Source: Acanthococcus lagerstroemiae
Lineage: Eukaryota; Arthropoda; Insecta; Hemiptera; Eriococcidae
DNA: 64,000 bases
Direction: 5' to 3'
Assembly (NCBI GenBank): GCA_031841125.1
Contig: CM063112.1
Coordinates: forward strand, 16,766,603-16,830,602
This document shows positions 53,541 through 64,000 of this stretch, in pieces. The notes under the pieces were generated by a model. It did no database searches. It worked only from the letters and a program-made list of their open reading frames with translations, and had not been told where the DNA came from. Position numbers and translations under genes: made by a program. Within the stretch, counting starts at the first letter, position 1, and each line of letters opens with the position of its first letter.

Positions 53541-55032
53541 GTATCAGCTCATCTCAGCTAGTGAGCAATCGTCATTATTAGTGTAAAATTTGAACAATTT
53601 GAACACACTGTCTCTTCTGAATAAAATTTCGACATATTTTCTCGCAACTCATATTTCTATGCGTGCAACAGTCATCTTATGCGTTCATCCGTTCCACTTA
53701 TTTGCAAACCCCATTAAGTCCACCAACTTGTCAGACTTCTGCCTGTATCAAAACAGTAGCCAGCAACTTTCCCTTCAAGGTAGGTTTGGGAGTGCCAGGC
53801 TATGCGCTAAGCACAAGATCGACTTCATTAGTCCATGCAGTAACACTCCTAAATTTTTTTTTTGGTCCTCTCGAAATTTTGTTTTCTGGACTGAGGGGTT
53901 CGCAAACAGGTCGTCAATTGTTTTTGATGAATCAACTGTTTTTGATTAATTAATTGTTTGTGATTATTAAATTCTTTTTGATTAAGCAACTGTTTCCAAT
54001 TGATTCATTGTTTACAAAAATTGATTATTTTTGATTAGGTAGTTGTGATTATCGATCACTCAGATTATTTTGGTTGATTCTGATCTAACAATTGCATACC
54101 ATTCATCGAGAATGACTACTGACTGCGAAATAATAAAGTTCATTCCTATATTCCCCTCTGCCCGTTTCCTTACGAACAGAACATATCCAGTAATTCTGAA
54201 CAGGTATTTAAGTGAGAGCACACAAAAAGGGATATAAAACCACCACTCGATCTTTAGGCCCACTTTGCTGAACATTACCTGTGCAACGCTTCGCGCTTGA
54301 AAAATAAGAACTTGAAACTGACGGGAGGGGGGGGGGAGTTTAACGAAGGATTCCTCATAATACAAAATGGGATTTTCCTTTAAAACATTTTACAAGCAGT
54401 TTTTTCAACAAAAAAAAGTGTATATATTTTTTTTGGAATTGGGTGATGAAATTTCCAAGTTATCGATATTCCTTTGTCCAACTGAAGAAAAAATAATTTT
54501 TCTTCATATTAGCACAATATTTACCATACATATAATGAAAGAATGAAAGAATTAATTTCTAAAACGCAATACATCCACTCGTATCTGTAGAAAGGTTTTT
54601 GTACTTTCTAAACCAACAATTCAAAAATATGGATTTCCTGCTTTTTGAAAAAGCACTTTCTTATACGCAGGCATTATTGATGTTAAAAAAAAGAGCTTCT
54701 TGAGTCACTGTTCATATGTAGAATCATTCAGCTGTAACTTCTACCCAGTAGGTTTTACAAGAGGCTACTATTTCAAATATTGACAGTTGAGTACGTGAGT
54801 TTAGATTGTTGCTTCAGCCAGTCTTCTGAATAGCGGTTACAACTGAAATAACCCTGAAAATGAACTCAGAAAACCCCACGTTTGAGATCACTGACACCGT
54901 CTAATACAACTTTCAATAGTTCAAGTTGCAGCCCCTCGTGGAACCTATTGGGCGGGAGTTACAGCTTAAATGATCTCAGAAATGAACTCGGCAACTCAAG
55001 AGGCTATACTCGATATATTGAAAGCTACTCGT
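53541..55032. other. Unassigned; TTAATTA patch and G run
   Basis: A plus frame of 119 codons (53590-53949) contains an acceptor/donor-like TTCAAG|GTAGGT at about 53780 and is not recognised. TTGATTAATTAATTG words occupy 53915-54065. G10 run at 54327-54336. No element supported. Confidence 0.3.
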
Positions 55033-55046
55033 ACTAATCCTGAGTT

Positions 55047-55153
55047 CCTCTCAGCACTGATGCGATGCCCGAAAGGGTAGTTTCCGGTTCTGGGGGTGCG
55101 ATGTCTCAGGAACCACTTTGGCATGCGTGCATCGCCATACGTCCCACCACACC
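55047..55153 (+). mobile_element. Short retroposon of unknown origin, copy 2
   Basis: A 107-bp block homologous to 40709-40820, flanked by a perfect 14-bp direct repeat ACTAATCCTGAGTT (55033-55046 and 55154-55167). It includes a stem-loop GCCC-GAAA-GGGT (GNRA tetraloop) near its 5' end that is eroded in copy 1. No poly(A) tail and no tRNA promoter boxes. Confidence 0.75.
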
Positions 55154-55167
55154 ACTAATCCTGAGTT

Positions 55168-56630
55168 TCGTATGTTAATACCCCGTAGAATCTCTGGGAG
55201 TAGGGATGCGTTTAAAAATACTTCAAAAATGGGTTTAGCAAATCCGAAAACGATATTAGTCGGTCAGCATGTGACATCTGATAAACAATGCGTGAAGACA
55301 TAATTTCATCAATAGACCCAAGTAGCCGTATTTTGGAGCCCATATGCAAACCCCTTTTGTTAAGGAAGAAATTTATCGGCTAGGTCGCTTTGTTTTGAAC
55401 CACTCTACTAGTAGGTCTTTCAAATTAAATTGCAATTTTTTTAAACGGAGGACTAACTTCAACCCCCAAATATTTATTTTTCAACCAAATTTGGGTTAGA
55501 AGGAAGAAGGTAAAATAAATGCTACCCTATTACTTGTCTTCCGAGCAGAAGATACGTATAAAATAGACAGCTCATAAAAAGCTATTAGCATTATTTCTCT
55601 ACGAAAATTCCAGAAAAGTTCATCCAACTTACAACTTCGCAGTAAATCGAAAAATAATAGCTAACTTTTCTTGAAGGAAGAAAAATTAGTTAAAAATTTG
55701 ATTAAGAACCCATCTTATTATCATGTATCTACATACGTGTATGGAGGTGTTGTGCACAACCTTGTGGTTGGAAATTAATTAACAACCGCAGCCTCCGTTG
55801 ACAGCTATTATTGAATTGCAGATACAAAAGTTATTTGACGAAAACCAGAGGGTATTGTCTGTGTTTCATAGCACGGATGTGCGTTTGTAAAAACAGAAAA
55901 AAAGAAGAAACGAAATGAAAGGGTGAAAAGATTCAGAAGGCTGATGACGGCCAAATGGTTCATTATTAAAGACGTGCCGGCTGAGGCCACTGGTATGTAG
56001 GCAAATGAGCGAGAGAGAATGAAATGCTGGAACAAAACGCTCGTCTGTTAACAATGCGATAATGTTGCCAAATTAGAGGCGAACGTTGTTTGTTTGCCCG
56101 ATGATGGCCTCTCCTCAAGTCGAAATAATTTCCGTCTAGTTTTAATTAGACCGCAGAATTCGAAGTCATGTTTCAAATAGTTTTCTACGAACAAGGCGAC
56201 TCTATCTCGAAACTATACCCAGCAACTCATCGAAAAATAAAGGTAGTTCGAGACACCTCGAAGGGACTCAAGTTTTCTGTGAGGCTCCGATTCCATCAAG
56301 GCACAACGAAATAGCGACGCGATGTATTCTCTTCGTTTCACAGACTAATCTGTAGCACACGCGACGGCTCCTGGGGGTGTAAGGGGTCACAGCGACCAAC
56401 GTTATTTTCTGAGAGGGAGCCGAGCACCCTCATAATTTAAAGTGAAAAAACAATTTCTTTCCTTAAAATATGCGAAACCAAACTTGCTTAGACCGACAAT
56501 AATAAGAAAGAATAATTTGATATTTCTATTTTGCGGGTGATTGACCACGTTCGATACTTGGAAATTTCTCGGAGACATGCTTTCTTTAAAATTTCTTAGT
56601 TGCTAGTCGAAGTTCACACTTCTCACGTAT
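55168..56630. other. No feature recognised
   Basis: AT-rich unique sequence; two overlapping minus frames (55808-56054) of 62-75 codons are unremarkable. Confidence 0.3.
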
Positions 56631-56631
56631 T

Positions 56632-56706
56632 TGGGGACGTCTCTGAAGTAATGCTCGAAAGGGCGGATTCCAGGGCTCGGGTTGAGAGTAAATTAAAAAA
56701 GAGAAG
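56632..56706 (+). mobile_element. tRNA-derived SINE, family A, copy 6 (3' end only)
   Basis: Begins GGGGACGTCTCTGAAGTAAT and continues GCTCGAAAGGGCGGATTCCAGG to the tail AAATTAAAAAAGAG. Only the last 75 bp of the family are present. No certain target-site duplication. Confidence 0.85.
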
Positions 56707-57820
56707 AGCACCCACTAAAAATGTCTTAAATTTTTCACTTTGCAAACTGATGTTTCATAGAACGCTTTTAGCATGCGGGGATGAATGAATAATAAATAAT
56801 GATTGCCAGACAAGATTCTATAGTATAGTTGGAACGCAGAACTGAAAACGTTCATCAAAGTTTTGAAAAAAGTTACACAGTAGAAGTTCACTATAAAGCA
56901 GGGCTGTTCCTATCACAAGACCTCAAAATTCATTTACTAGCGTTCTCCGCTGGTTGTTAGGGTCTTCTACAAATCGACGATTCCAAAACTTTTCAGCCTG
57001 CTGTTGAACGTTACCATGATCTGGCACATCCACAACAAGCGTGGATACACGAGAAGGGCAAATGTAACACAACTGCTCCCTCCAGAGCGACATTTTTACT
57101 AGAAATGCAACCAGAAGGTACTTATATTGCCAGGTACTTACGGATACATGGTTAGTATTGCAACCTCAAACATATCAAGAAACTGACACTCACCTGAAAC
57201 AAATAAAAACAGAGTACGTTAGAACATGGAAAAGTGCGTTTTAAACATCCAAAAGTGTACAAGGTACATCATAAGTTTTGGGCCTCAGCGTGGATACACG
57301 AGGAGTACAATGGGGTAACTGCCCCTTCCAGAAGGAATCACAGGGTGATTCATTTGTTTGGAAATACAAACCAAGTTTTCGAGTGTAATGCCTTAAAATG
57401 CGGGAATATGCAATCTGATTGACACCTTTAAGATGTGCGTGAAATCACTCAACGTCAGAGACTCACCGAAACTCTTGTAATTCTTACTATAAAATTTTTT
57501 CCTATGTGAAGACACATGTTTCTCTCGGCTGATTCAACTCAAACTGCACAGAAATTTCTTTTTCAATTAGTGGAACTGATCGGGGAGGAGGTCCCGATCG
57601 AAAATATGCCACTTCTGACCATTAAGAGTGAATAAGGACCATCCGATTACAGGCGTACACAAATATGATAAAAGCACGCTGAGGTACACAATTTGCAGAA
57701 TAGATTATGAGAACAATTTAGAAAATTCTCAATTTCGGGAGCCTACAATTTTGAGGGTCGACAATTTCCAGATTTTACAATAATATTCATTACTAGGCTT
57801 TACAGTTTTGAAACTTACAA
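56707..57820. other. Unassigned; diverged direct duplication
   Basis: GCGTGGATACACGAGAAGGG...CTGCTCCCTCCAGA (57039) is repeated as GCGTGGATACACGAGGAGTA...CTGCCCCTTCCAGA (57288), 249 bp apart. The region also holds the candidate recursive splice site at 57194. No coding gene recognised. Confidence 0.4.
57185..57222 (-). promoter_or_regulatory. Candidate recursive splice site (minus)
   Basis: Minus strand: CTAAC branch-point-like sequence, then TCTGTTTTTATTTGTTTCAG (AG at 57195-57194), then GTGAGTGTCAG at once. This is the best of the three acceptor-donor fusions in the window. It is on the same strand as the candidate exons at 16004-16066 and 12230, as expected if they belong to a gene with a long intron, though the distance makes any link speculative. 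Confidence 0.4.
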
Positions 57821-57821
57821 G

Positions 57822-58014
57822 GCTGCCCTGAAGAACGTGGGGCTGTGGTTCGACGGGAAGTTGCATTTCCGAGAACACTTCCGACGGGCAGCTGAGAAGG
57901 CGGATCGAGCAACTAGACAGCTGTCCCGTCTGATGTCGCACTTAGGGGGGCTGAGGGAGAAACGAAGAAGGATGTATGTTAACGTCATTATGTCGGTCCT
58001 CCTATACGGGGCGT
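57822..58014 (+). pseudogene. LINE reverse transcriptase fragment (R1/jockey-like)
   Basis: The frame reads ALKNVGLWFDGKLHFREHFR, RAAEKADRATRQLSRLMSHL and YVNVIMSVLLYGASVF, matching 'vkYLGvwfD.kl.f..H...aa.KA......LsrlM.nlgG....rRrly..v..S.lLYGa.vW'. Upstream catalytic motifs are missing. The 3' side is cut by the inverted-repeat block starting at 58028. It is a different lineage or copy from 1288-1612. Confidence 0.9.
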
Positions 58015-58027
58015 CAGTATTTGCCAT

Positions 58028-58156
58028 ATTTTCCAAGAGATTTATCCTTGAAGTCTGTACTATAGGGCTGAAAATTGAATACTACGCAGCGCCTTAAAAA
58101 TGCCGGTTATGCAAAATTTTTACATAACCTTTTTAATAGTACTCATCACAAACTTT
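58028..58156 (+). repeat. Left arm of long inverted repeat X
   Basis: TTATCCTTGAAGTCTGTACT, TATAGGGCTGAAAATTGAAT, GCAAAATTTTTACATAACC and TTTTTAATAGTACTCATC are matched in inverse orientation by 61187-61320. The two arms enclose a 3-kb cluster of related hairpins and a LINE scrap. Confidence 0.8.
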
Positions 58157-58178
58157 AGAAATAGATGTTTTCATGGGC

Positions 58179-58390
58179 GACATCATGAGGAGAACTGCTG
58201 CGTAGCTGCTCCAGCATTCGCAGGAATTCGCAGCCTGTAGGATCCAGCTTCTTTTGTTTACATTTATTTTACATATAGAACTCCATAAGCGAACATTCAT
58301 TCTTCTTTGCGAGTCCATAAATATGAAACAGGGCATTTCTTAATATTGCGACTGGCTGGAGCAGCTGCGCAACAGCCCTCCTCATGACGT
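58179..58390. mobile_element. Foldback element between X and the Z hairpins
   Basis: GACATCATGAGGAGAACTGC followed by GTAGCTGCTCCAGC (58179-58218) is inverted at 58345-58390 (GGCTGGAGCAGCTGCGCAAC then CCTCCTCATGACGTC). The loop is about 120 bp. No coding capacity. Confidence 0.75.
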
Positions 58391-58431
58391 CACTGTTAAA
58401 AGGTCTATTAGTTCATAATAATACAGAAAGT

Positions 58432-58516
58432 CTACCTATCTATGAAGTTGAAGGCGCTAAAGCACTTACAATACTTTGTTGCTTTATAGTGCCTTCAATA
58501 GGGCAGATAGGCAAAA
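58432..58516. repeat. Hairpin Z, copy 1
   Basis: Arms ACCTATCT..GTTGAAGGCGCTAAAGCA and TGCTTTATAGTGCCTTCAAT..AGATAGG around the loop CTTACAATACTTTGT. The same hairpin recurs at 58572-58662 and 60610-60703, with half-copies at about 58715-58750, 60745-60775 and 61225-61250. Confidence 0.8.
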
Positions 58517-58571
58517 ATCAGATGTCACCTTTACAGTAGTAATGATTGAGATCTGCAAAATAAATTATGTA

Positions 58572-58662
58572 CAAATTTTACCTATTTGCAATATTGAAGT
58601 CCCCAAAGCACTTACAATACTTGTTGCTTTATAGCGCCTTCAATTTTACAGATGGAAAAATT
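58572..58662. repeat. Hairpin Z, copy 2
   Basis: CAAATTTTACCTATTTGCAA..AGCACTTACAATACTTGTTGCTTTATAGCG..CAGATGGAAAAATTGG. Loop CACTTACAATACTT is conserved with copies 1 and 3 although the stems have drifted. Followed at 58680 by AAAGTTCGCGATGAATACTA, a word that is also the outer part of arm X at 61191. Confidence 0.8.
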
Positions 58663-60371
58663 GGTATATGAACTAATTTAAAGTTCGCGATGAATACTAT
58701 TGACAAGGTTATGTGCAAATTTTGTCCATCTTGCGTATTGAAGGCGGTAGACCATTGCATAAAAGTACGCACTGGTAAAAATGAAAACTTTGAAAGAAAA
58801 GCGGTATGGGTTAAAATTCTTACGACAAAATATTGATAGAGGTTCATTTTTGGACTAAATGGAACAAAATATTAGATCCAATATCGGGCTTTCTCTCCTA
58901 TACAGGCCATGCAAAAAATTCGTGTACAATGTTCGTTCGCTTCCTGTGGTGGAGTTTGTGTCTTATCGTTATCACTCGCTTTCGAAAGATAAAGAATGTC
59001 ATAAGATGTAGTCTGCTTACTATGCTGGACTTCAAAAAAGTAACGTTTGGCGCCGTACTTGATAAACTCAACTGTACAACAAACTATATTATGCATTATT
59101 TTCGCGTCAATTCACCGGCCAAAAACACAAATGTCGATCCAAAATCGATTTACGATTTATCGATTGAATCGGCCACAAAATTAGATTTTCCCGATTTTTT
59201 ATATTTTGATTATTGTTGATCAATCACATTATTTTTTGAAAATGGATTTTTCGATTGTTTCAATTTTTGCTTTTGCTGTAGGGAAATTCCAGCACTTCAG
59301 ATTGCACACTGGTTCCGCTTCCAGATGAACTTGATAATCAATTTGGGATCTTGGCCATTTACTTGTTTCTTATCAACTGACAAAAGAGTTTCAAGCAGTT
59401 CAAATCTAATACCACCGAACGCTCCTTCCAAATAGTACGTTTCTCTGTTTTTGTCAGTAACTCTGTCTAACGCAAGGACAAAACTGACTTTGCTATCTAG
59501 TTTTTCTGTTCGAAAATAGTTCCAATCCAGCGAAACCAAATGATTCATCATTCTGTGTAAGTTCAACAGTGTACATGTGATGTAGAATTCTGATTCTAAA
59601 TGTTCCAATATTATAGACTTCATTAGTTCTTCTGTCGCAGCTTACTTTTTTTTGACTTGAATTCAAAAGCAATGAAATACATACGATACTGGGATGATTG
59701 AAATTTCGACATGCTGCCACCGCCCGCAGGTACGTCAATCTTTATTTTTTCTAACTAGGATACCTTTCAAGCTTCTCAGCCAATTTCAATTCAATCACTA
59801 TTCAAACTTTGAAATTTTAGTTAGTTTAGTTTAAACCTTCTTATCAAATTCATTGCTCATACTCATTCAGTAATCTCTCATTGGACAATGACATTAAATT
59901 AACGCACAACTCAAATTATCAACTCTTCGATTATTTTCAACTCGATCGATCGATTCTCTCTATTAAAATCGATTATTTTGATCAATTCATAGTAAAAAAT
60001 CGACTTCTCTAGCCAAATAAAAGAATTCAAGTATTCTTGCTTCGGGGATACGTCCACCTGTCTGTGTGTTTTCCCCGGTTCTCCTCCCATGGTACATCTA
60101 ATCAGTGGAAAGGCAGATTCAATTGGTCAGAATACGGCATCAGTAACTTTCGTGGGGAAGAAATACGTAATGGGTCATAATGGGTTCATTTTGTATACTA
60201 GGAAAAATCTTCCAGAATTCAAATCGAAAAAAGATTTTTTTAAAATAATTTCGCCTTCTTCTTCTTTTCTTTTTTTAAATTTAAAATAAAACATGGTCAA
60301 TGTTACTGATTTAATCGTTAAAATCGTTCTGAATTCAAGTAAAAAAAATGATTTTTTCGGGTAATTTAGTC

Positions 60372-60409
<38 letters not shown>

Positions 60410-60609
60410 TTTGAATTTAAAATAAAACTTGTTTAATTTTGCTGATGTTCATATGTTCTATTTCTTCACCCCATACCTATTTTTTTCTCAGTTTGATTTT
60501 TACCAGTACTTTTATTCAATAGTCTACCACCTTCAACATGCGGGATGGACCAACTTTGCACAAAACCTTTCTAGTTCTACTAATCAAGAGTAACAGAAAG
60601 GGTCATATT
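58663..60609. other. Interior of the X/Z cluster, AT-rich
   Basis: Contains a 128-codon plus frame (58833-59219) and a 108-codon minus frame (59297-59623, MMNHLVSLDWNYFRTEKL..., LEGAFGGIRFELLETLLS), neither recognised. A further minus frame (59493-59738) continues upstream of the latter in another phase, so a decayed protein is conceivable. (ATT)n microsatellite at 60369-60408. TCGATTAATC-type words occur at 59.2 and 59.9 kb. Confidence 0.3.
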
Positions 60610-60703
60610 CAAATTTTGCCTATCTGTGAAATTGAAGGCGCTAAATCACTTACAATACTTTGTCGTTTATAGCGCCTTCAAGATTGCAGATAGGCAAAAT
60701 TCG
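60610..60703. repeat. Hairpin Z, copy 3
   Basis: CAAATTTTGCCTATCTGTGA..GAAGGCGCTAAATCACTTAC..CGTTTATAGCGCCTTCAAG..GCAGATAGGCAAAATTCG. It has the best-preserved stem of the family and continues into GTACATAACTCATTTTGTAG. Confidence 0.8.
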
Positions 60704-60804
60704 TACATAACTCATTTTGTAGGTCTCAATCATTACTACTGTTAAGGTTATATGTGAATGTTGCCTATCTGCCTTCGACTTAGTCGGAGGGGGGGGGGGG
60801 GCGT

Positions 60805-61163
60805 CTATTTTGCTATGAAGGAGTTTGTATACATAAATATAGTAACGAAAATAGCTGGCGCCTTATCACCAGAGTGTCCATTTCGAAGCCTTTAACCAAG
60901 TCTTTGTATGGGATATCTATCGGGTAATATTGAAACACTTTTTTATACTAGTACTTGAGAAATTTTTTGGAGGGTTTTTCCATCTGTTGTATTCCAGTTT
61001 TCTTATACGGGCTCCAGATTACACTTCCAAATTCTATGTGTGATCTCACGTATATGCGAAGTACAGTATTTTGAATGTGGTCAAGTGGTGTGGTCATTAA
61101 GTGTACTTCCCTTAATTTTTCACCTACCATAATATACTCACAGTTATAACCTTCCTTTTGCAC
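60805..61163 (-). pseudogene. LINE reverse transcriptase C-terminal fragment (CR1/jockey-like)
   Basis: The minus frame reads HIQNTVLRIYVRSHIEFGSV, IWSPYKKTGIQQMEKPSKKF and LKY, then stops. It matches 'l...y.s.VrS.lEygs.vWsPy....i..lE.vQkrflry'. After frameshifts the trace resumes as IPYKDLVKGFEMDTLVIRRQ, matching 'Ypy...l..f.l..L..RR.......'. It ends close to a G13 run (60789-60801). Old and truncated; inserted within the Z hairpin cluster. Confidence 0.85.
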
Positions 61164-61186
61164 GTAAAAGTAATTTTCGAACTAGT

Positions 61187-61320
61187 TCAAAGTTCGCGAT
61201 GAATACTATTAAAGATTTTATGTAAAAATTTTGCATAATCTGCATTTCTAAGGTGCTGCGTTACATTCAATTTTCAGCCCTATAGCACGTAACTTCAAGG
61301 ACAAATCCCTTAGGGAAAAT
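61187..61320 (-). repeat. Right arm of long inverted repeat X
   Basis: Inverse partner of 58028-58156 (shared TATAGGGCTGAAAATTGAAT, GCAAAATTTTTACATAA and CTTTAATAGTATTCATC when reversed). Sequence identity is about 80% by eye. Confidence 0.8.
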
Positions 61321-61379
61321 TTACAATCAAAACCATTTTTTTTTTAACCAAAGGCATTTTTTTAACTGGGTCGCGCTCG

Positions 61380-62080
61380 AAAATTCGAAAAAATTTTTAG
61401 CCTATGTACGACGATCCACCCTAATATGCGGCTACCGTGTCGATACTTAAATTAGCCGAGAAGCGCGCAAATGATTTTAATTACTTTTCACGTTCTATTA
61501 TTTATGGTTATTTAACGATTATAATTTTCAGGCAAAAGCGCCGATAAGTGAGCTCTCGAGCCGGGCGTAATCGATTTATGGTTTCCTGTTCGGGCTTCTG
61601 GAGCGGTGCGGTAAGATATACTCGACCAACTGTACAAAAGGAAACCAGGGTACCCATACCCGTTCGGTATGTTCGATTTTCGGCTTTTCCAACATAGAGA
61701 TAATCTACAAGTACCGACTCGGCTCACAATTCGACTCGAGCGCGGCCAGACATACTGCGGGTACTGCCTGGGCCAGTCGAAAGACGTTCACCATCGTGAA
61801 ATTGGCTTCTCCGTTCCTTCTGCACCAGCTCACTCGAATCACTCACGGATATAGTGGCGTGTTCGAGCAGGTTTTGCTTTAACTTTTATGGCTTCACCGA
61901 CTGCGACTGGAACAGTGGCGGCGAGCACCGCGGGACCGATGACGAGCGTGAGGGTACTCGAACCTCTCACGGTGCCTCGCTCGCCGTGAAACGCTGCTGA
62001 CGGGCCCGATCGTTATTTTGACAAAAGAATCTCACGAGGGAGGAAGGTTAGCCTAAGGCTTACGGAGCTAACCTCCATCT
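61380..62080. other. CpG-rich non-repetitive island
   Basis: Dense CpG. It contains an acceptor-like GATTATAATTTTCAG at 61531 followed 79 nt later by GCG|GTAAGA (61610/61611). All three frames of that block have stops, so it would be non-coding. GGTTAGC/GCTAACC hairpin at 62046-62078. Candidate promoter or 5' UTR region. Confidence 0.35.
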
Positions 62081-62700
62081 ATCTCCAGGTTCATATGTTG
62101 GAATGATGAGGTCGGCGATGGTTCGCATAACTCGAATGTAACTAAACTGGTCCAGAATGGTGCACACTGGCTGAAATAGGGATCTGTCTGATCACAGGGA
62201 AGACATTTCTTCACAATCGTACCCAATCGCAGTATCAGTAGTTCGACTGAAATTCAACCTGGAGTAGCTTCGTGATCCATGTACGCAAAACGAGTTAAAA
62301 AGGTATCAGCACGGTGGAGACAGCGGGGAGGAACACTCTACAACAGACCAATAGGTATGGATATACAGAAAGTTGCCCAAAAATAATTTGAATCCCAGCT
62401 GCCAGCACCACTCGGTACAGGGGTGGGTACCTCTGACACTCGGGAACTCAATACGGTGACGCTCATGAGGTATTGGAACTCAGGCGGTGCATGGTCACTC
62501 AGCGAGCTCTATCTTGGGGACTGGGCTCCGTCCTTTTGAGGCTCTTGTACTTTCTCTCTCATTTCTTATCAATTTTTTTGTTCGTATTTGTAGTCATTAA
62601 CAGAAAGTAATTAATGTTGTAACTGTAATCCTCTTTCGTTATTGGTCGGTTTCGACCGTGAAAGGGGAACTCCTATGTTCTTTACATAAATTTAAAAAAA
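62081..62700. other. Unassigned; one long plus-strand open stretch
   Basis: A plus frame from about 62280 to 62539 has one internal stop and reads YAKRVKKVSARWRQRGG... and later RYWNSGGAWSLSELYLGDWA. The composition is protein-like but no family is recognised and no splice sites frame it. A decayed element is possible. Confidence 0.2.
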
Positions 62701-63719
62701 AAAAGTACAATAATTAGTACCTCACATATCAGAGTTACTGTCAGCAGAATGGATGAACTTGTTTGAAGTACACCCCGTACCCCGTCGAACAAGCTGCACG
62801 CTGAAATAGTGATTATTTGTCTCGCTCTTAATGGACCGATTCCGTGTTCCGTATCGATTAAGGTGTAAAAATGCTCGTGTCACTCATTAGTAAATTGAAA
62901 TCGCACGCTTGTGCGAATTAGAACTCGAACTGCCGCAGCACGTGTCTGTGTACCTGGAAACGGGCACGCTTCGTGCCAAATTAGCAGAATTTCGATTGGC
63001 TGAACGGATAAATATGGCAGGCAATCGAGTGTCGAGCAAATCCATCCGTTGTCGAGGCACTGGGCTCGTCGTTCTGGTCTCTTCGGGTCATTATCCAGAA
63101 CGATCAAACAAACATTTTCAATTTCAAAGACAGAATACTATTTGAAAACTTCCTGACCATTTCAGTTTGTAGAGGCGAGATAGGTATGAACTGACTAAGC
63201 CATCAACATAGCAAAAGTAAACTACTGTTTGCTTTCTTGAATTTTCTGTTTCGCAGATCCATTTTCCAAACAGGCATCACTGGTAGGACTGGCTAAAATT
63301 CACATTACTGTGGCGCCCTGTTGAAGATGGCTAAGATTGAAACCAGACTGAGGCATCCCTGGTGGAAATAACTGAACCGGTGGAGGCACAAAGGAATTCA
63401 TTCCAGAAGTAGTGAAAGTGAGAAAACTGAAGAAAAAAAACAGTTTACTTCCACCCAAATTACGTATTATGGAACGTTGTAAAGCTGAACGAGGGTATCC
63501 AACAGCATTTTTGACTACCTTCTACTGATAACACCCCCCCCCCCCACACACACACAAATACAACACTGCCATGATCTGCACAAAGGGGAGAGGAGTCCGT
63601 AAAAACACATGAAAAAGTGATGAGGATGCTCAAACACAAAAACAATGAATTTTATTATTAGAAAAAAGGCGAATCGCTCGGCTGCTGATAACAAGAACGC
63701 ACAGCTGATAATGAAAACA
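62701..63719. other. No feature recognised
   Basis: Unique sequence with a C12 run followed by (CA)n at 63534-63556. Short frames on both strands are not recognised. Confidence 0.3.
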
Positions 63720-63960
63720 ACCACAGGAATGAGTTCGTTCCTGCGAATAAGACATGAAAATAATTCATTCCGGAATTAACTCCTTTTTCCAGATTTCGTC
63801 AAGTTCAGGGTTACGATTTTCTCGATGTTATTGATGTCGGAATGAATTCCTTCCTGCTGAAAAAGATCGGCCGACCCCTTTTTACTGTGAAACCATAACT
63901 CATTTTCGGCCAAAATTGGAATAAATTCTTCCCTGCATCTACCGGTTCAATTAACACTGA
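63720..63960. repeat. Mini-hairpin GGAATT/AATTCC-type repeat
   Basis: GGAATGAGTTCGTTCCTGCG, ATTCATTCCGGAATTAACTC, GGAATGAATTCCTTCCTGC and GGAATAAATTCTTCCCTGC recur, each a small palindrome. Probably another variant of the TTCC/GGAA hairpin repeat class. Confidence 0.45.
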
Positions 63961-64000
63961 GAATGAAAGTGATTCGCTATTGAGACCAAACTGCGGCATC

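Noticed and set aside
61532..61610. Coding exon between TTTTCAG and GTAAGA
   Set aside because: All three frames contain stops. It could at most be untranslated, so it is only mentioned under the island.
1..64000. Operons, CRISPR arrays, phage or bacterial defence systems
   Set aside because: No long open frames with ribosome-binding sites and no spaced direct repeats. The content is that of a repeat-rich eukaryotic chromosome.

Overview
This window looks like nuclear, gene-poor DNA from an animal, most likely an arthropod and plausibly an insect. No bacterial gene organisation is present, and no open frame over about 220 codons is open because it encodes a conserved protein. The sequence is AT-rich and broken up by old mobile elements: LINE reverse-transcriptase scraps, a Penelope-like element, a mariner-derived foldback, hAT-like MITEs, and tRNA-derived SINEs with target-site duplications (TSDs). 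It also carries an unusual number of degenerate short-period repeats and G/C homopolymer runs. The species cannot be named from the sequence, and the insect assignment is an inference from this set of elements.

About a dozen CpG-rich, non-repetitive islands of 0.3-1.5 kb sit between the repeats, roughly at 1-1260, 6070-7480, 12240-12960, 19480-20360, 27790-28300, 32440-33170 (continuing at 37813-38200 across an insertion), 42040-42760, 45540-46330, 49975-50960 and 61380-62080. They are the best places to look for promoters, 5' exons or enhancers. The best candidate coding exon is a 63-nt minus-strand exon at 16004-16066 with textbook acceptor and donor. A possible minus-strand first exon ends at 12230 with a start codon one base before a GTGAGT donor. 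A possible plus-strand exon end lies at 164. Three sites have an acceptor fused directly to a donor, as in recursive splicing (2488 plus, 49730 plus, 57194 minus). Together these suggest long introns, possibly of genes on both strands. No complete gene can be assembled.

Layout. 1-6 kb: island, R1/jockey-like RT scrap, SINE, two hAT-like elements and a foldback. 6-13 kb: islands, a hairpin MITE and a 700-bp pyrimidine-rich degenerate repeat. 13.5-15.1 kb: a dead Penelope-like element split by a 748-bp TIR insertion. 16-31 kb: candidate exon, direct repeats, two inverted SINEs, four families of degenerate repeats and a nested hAT/MITE pair. 31-38 kb: a 277-bp tandem repeat, a TATA/GAGA island and a 4.6-kb element with about 400-bp inverted ends inserted in that island. 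39-50 kb: SINEs, a 112-bp retroposon with a perfect 13-bp TSD, a second tRNA-derived SINE and a palindromic mariner derivative with two 406-bp arms. 51-54 kb: a 24-bp TTAATCA repeat with higher-order structure. 55-64 kb: second copy of the short retroposon, two LINE RT fragments, and a cluster of conserved hairpins enclosed by long inverted repeats.

I did not find a coherent new multi-gene system. The most interesting items are the short TSD-flanked retroposon of unknown parentage, the hairpin-repeat cluster at 58.0-61.3 kb, the candidate exon and recursive splice sites, and the symmetrical mariner foldback.
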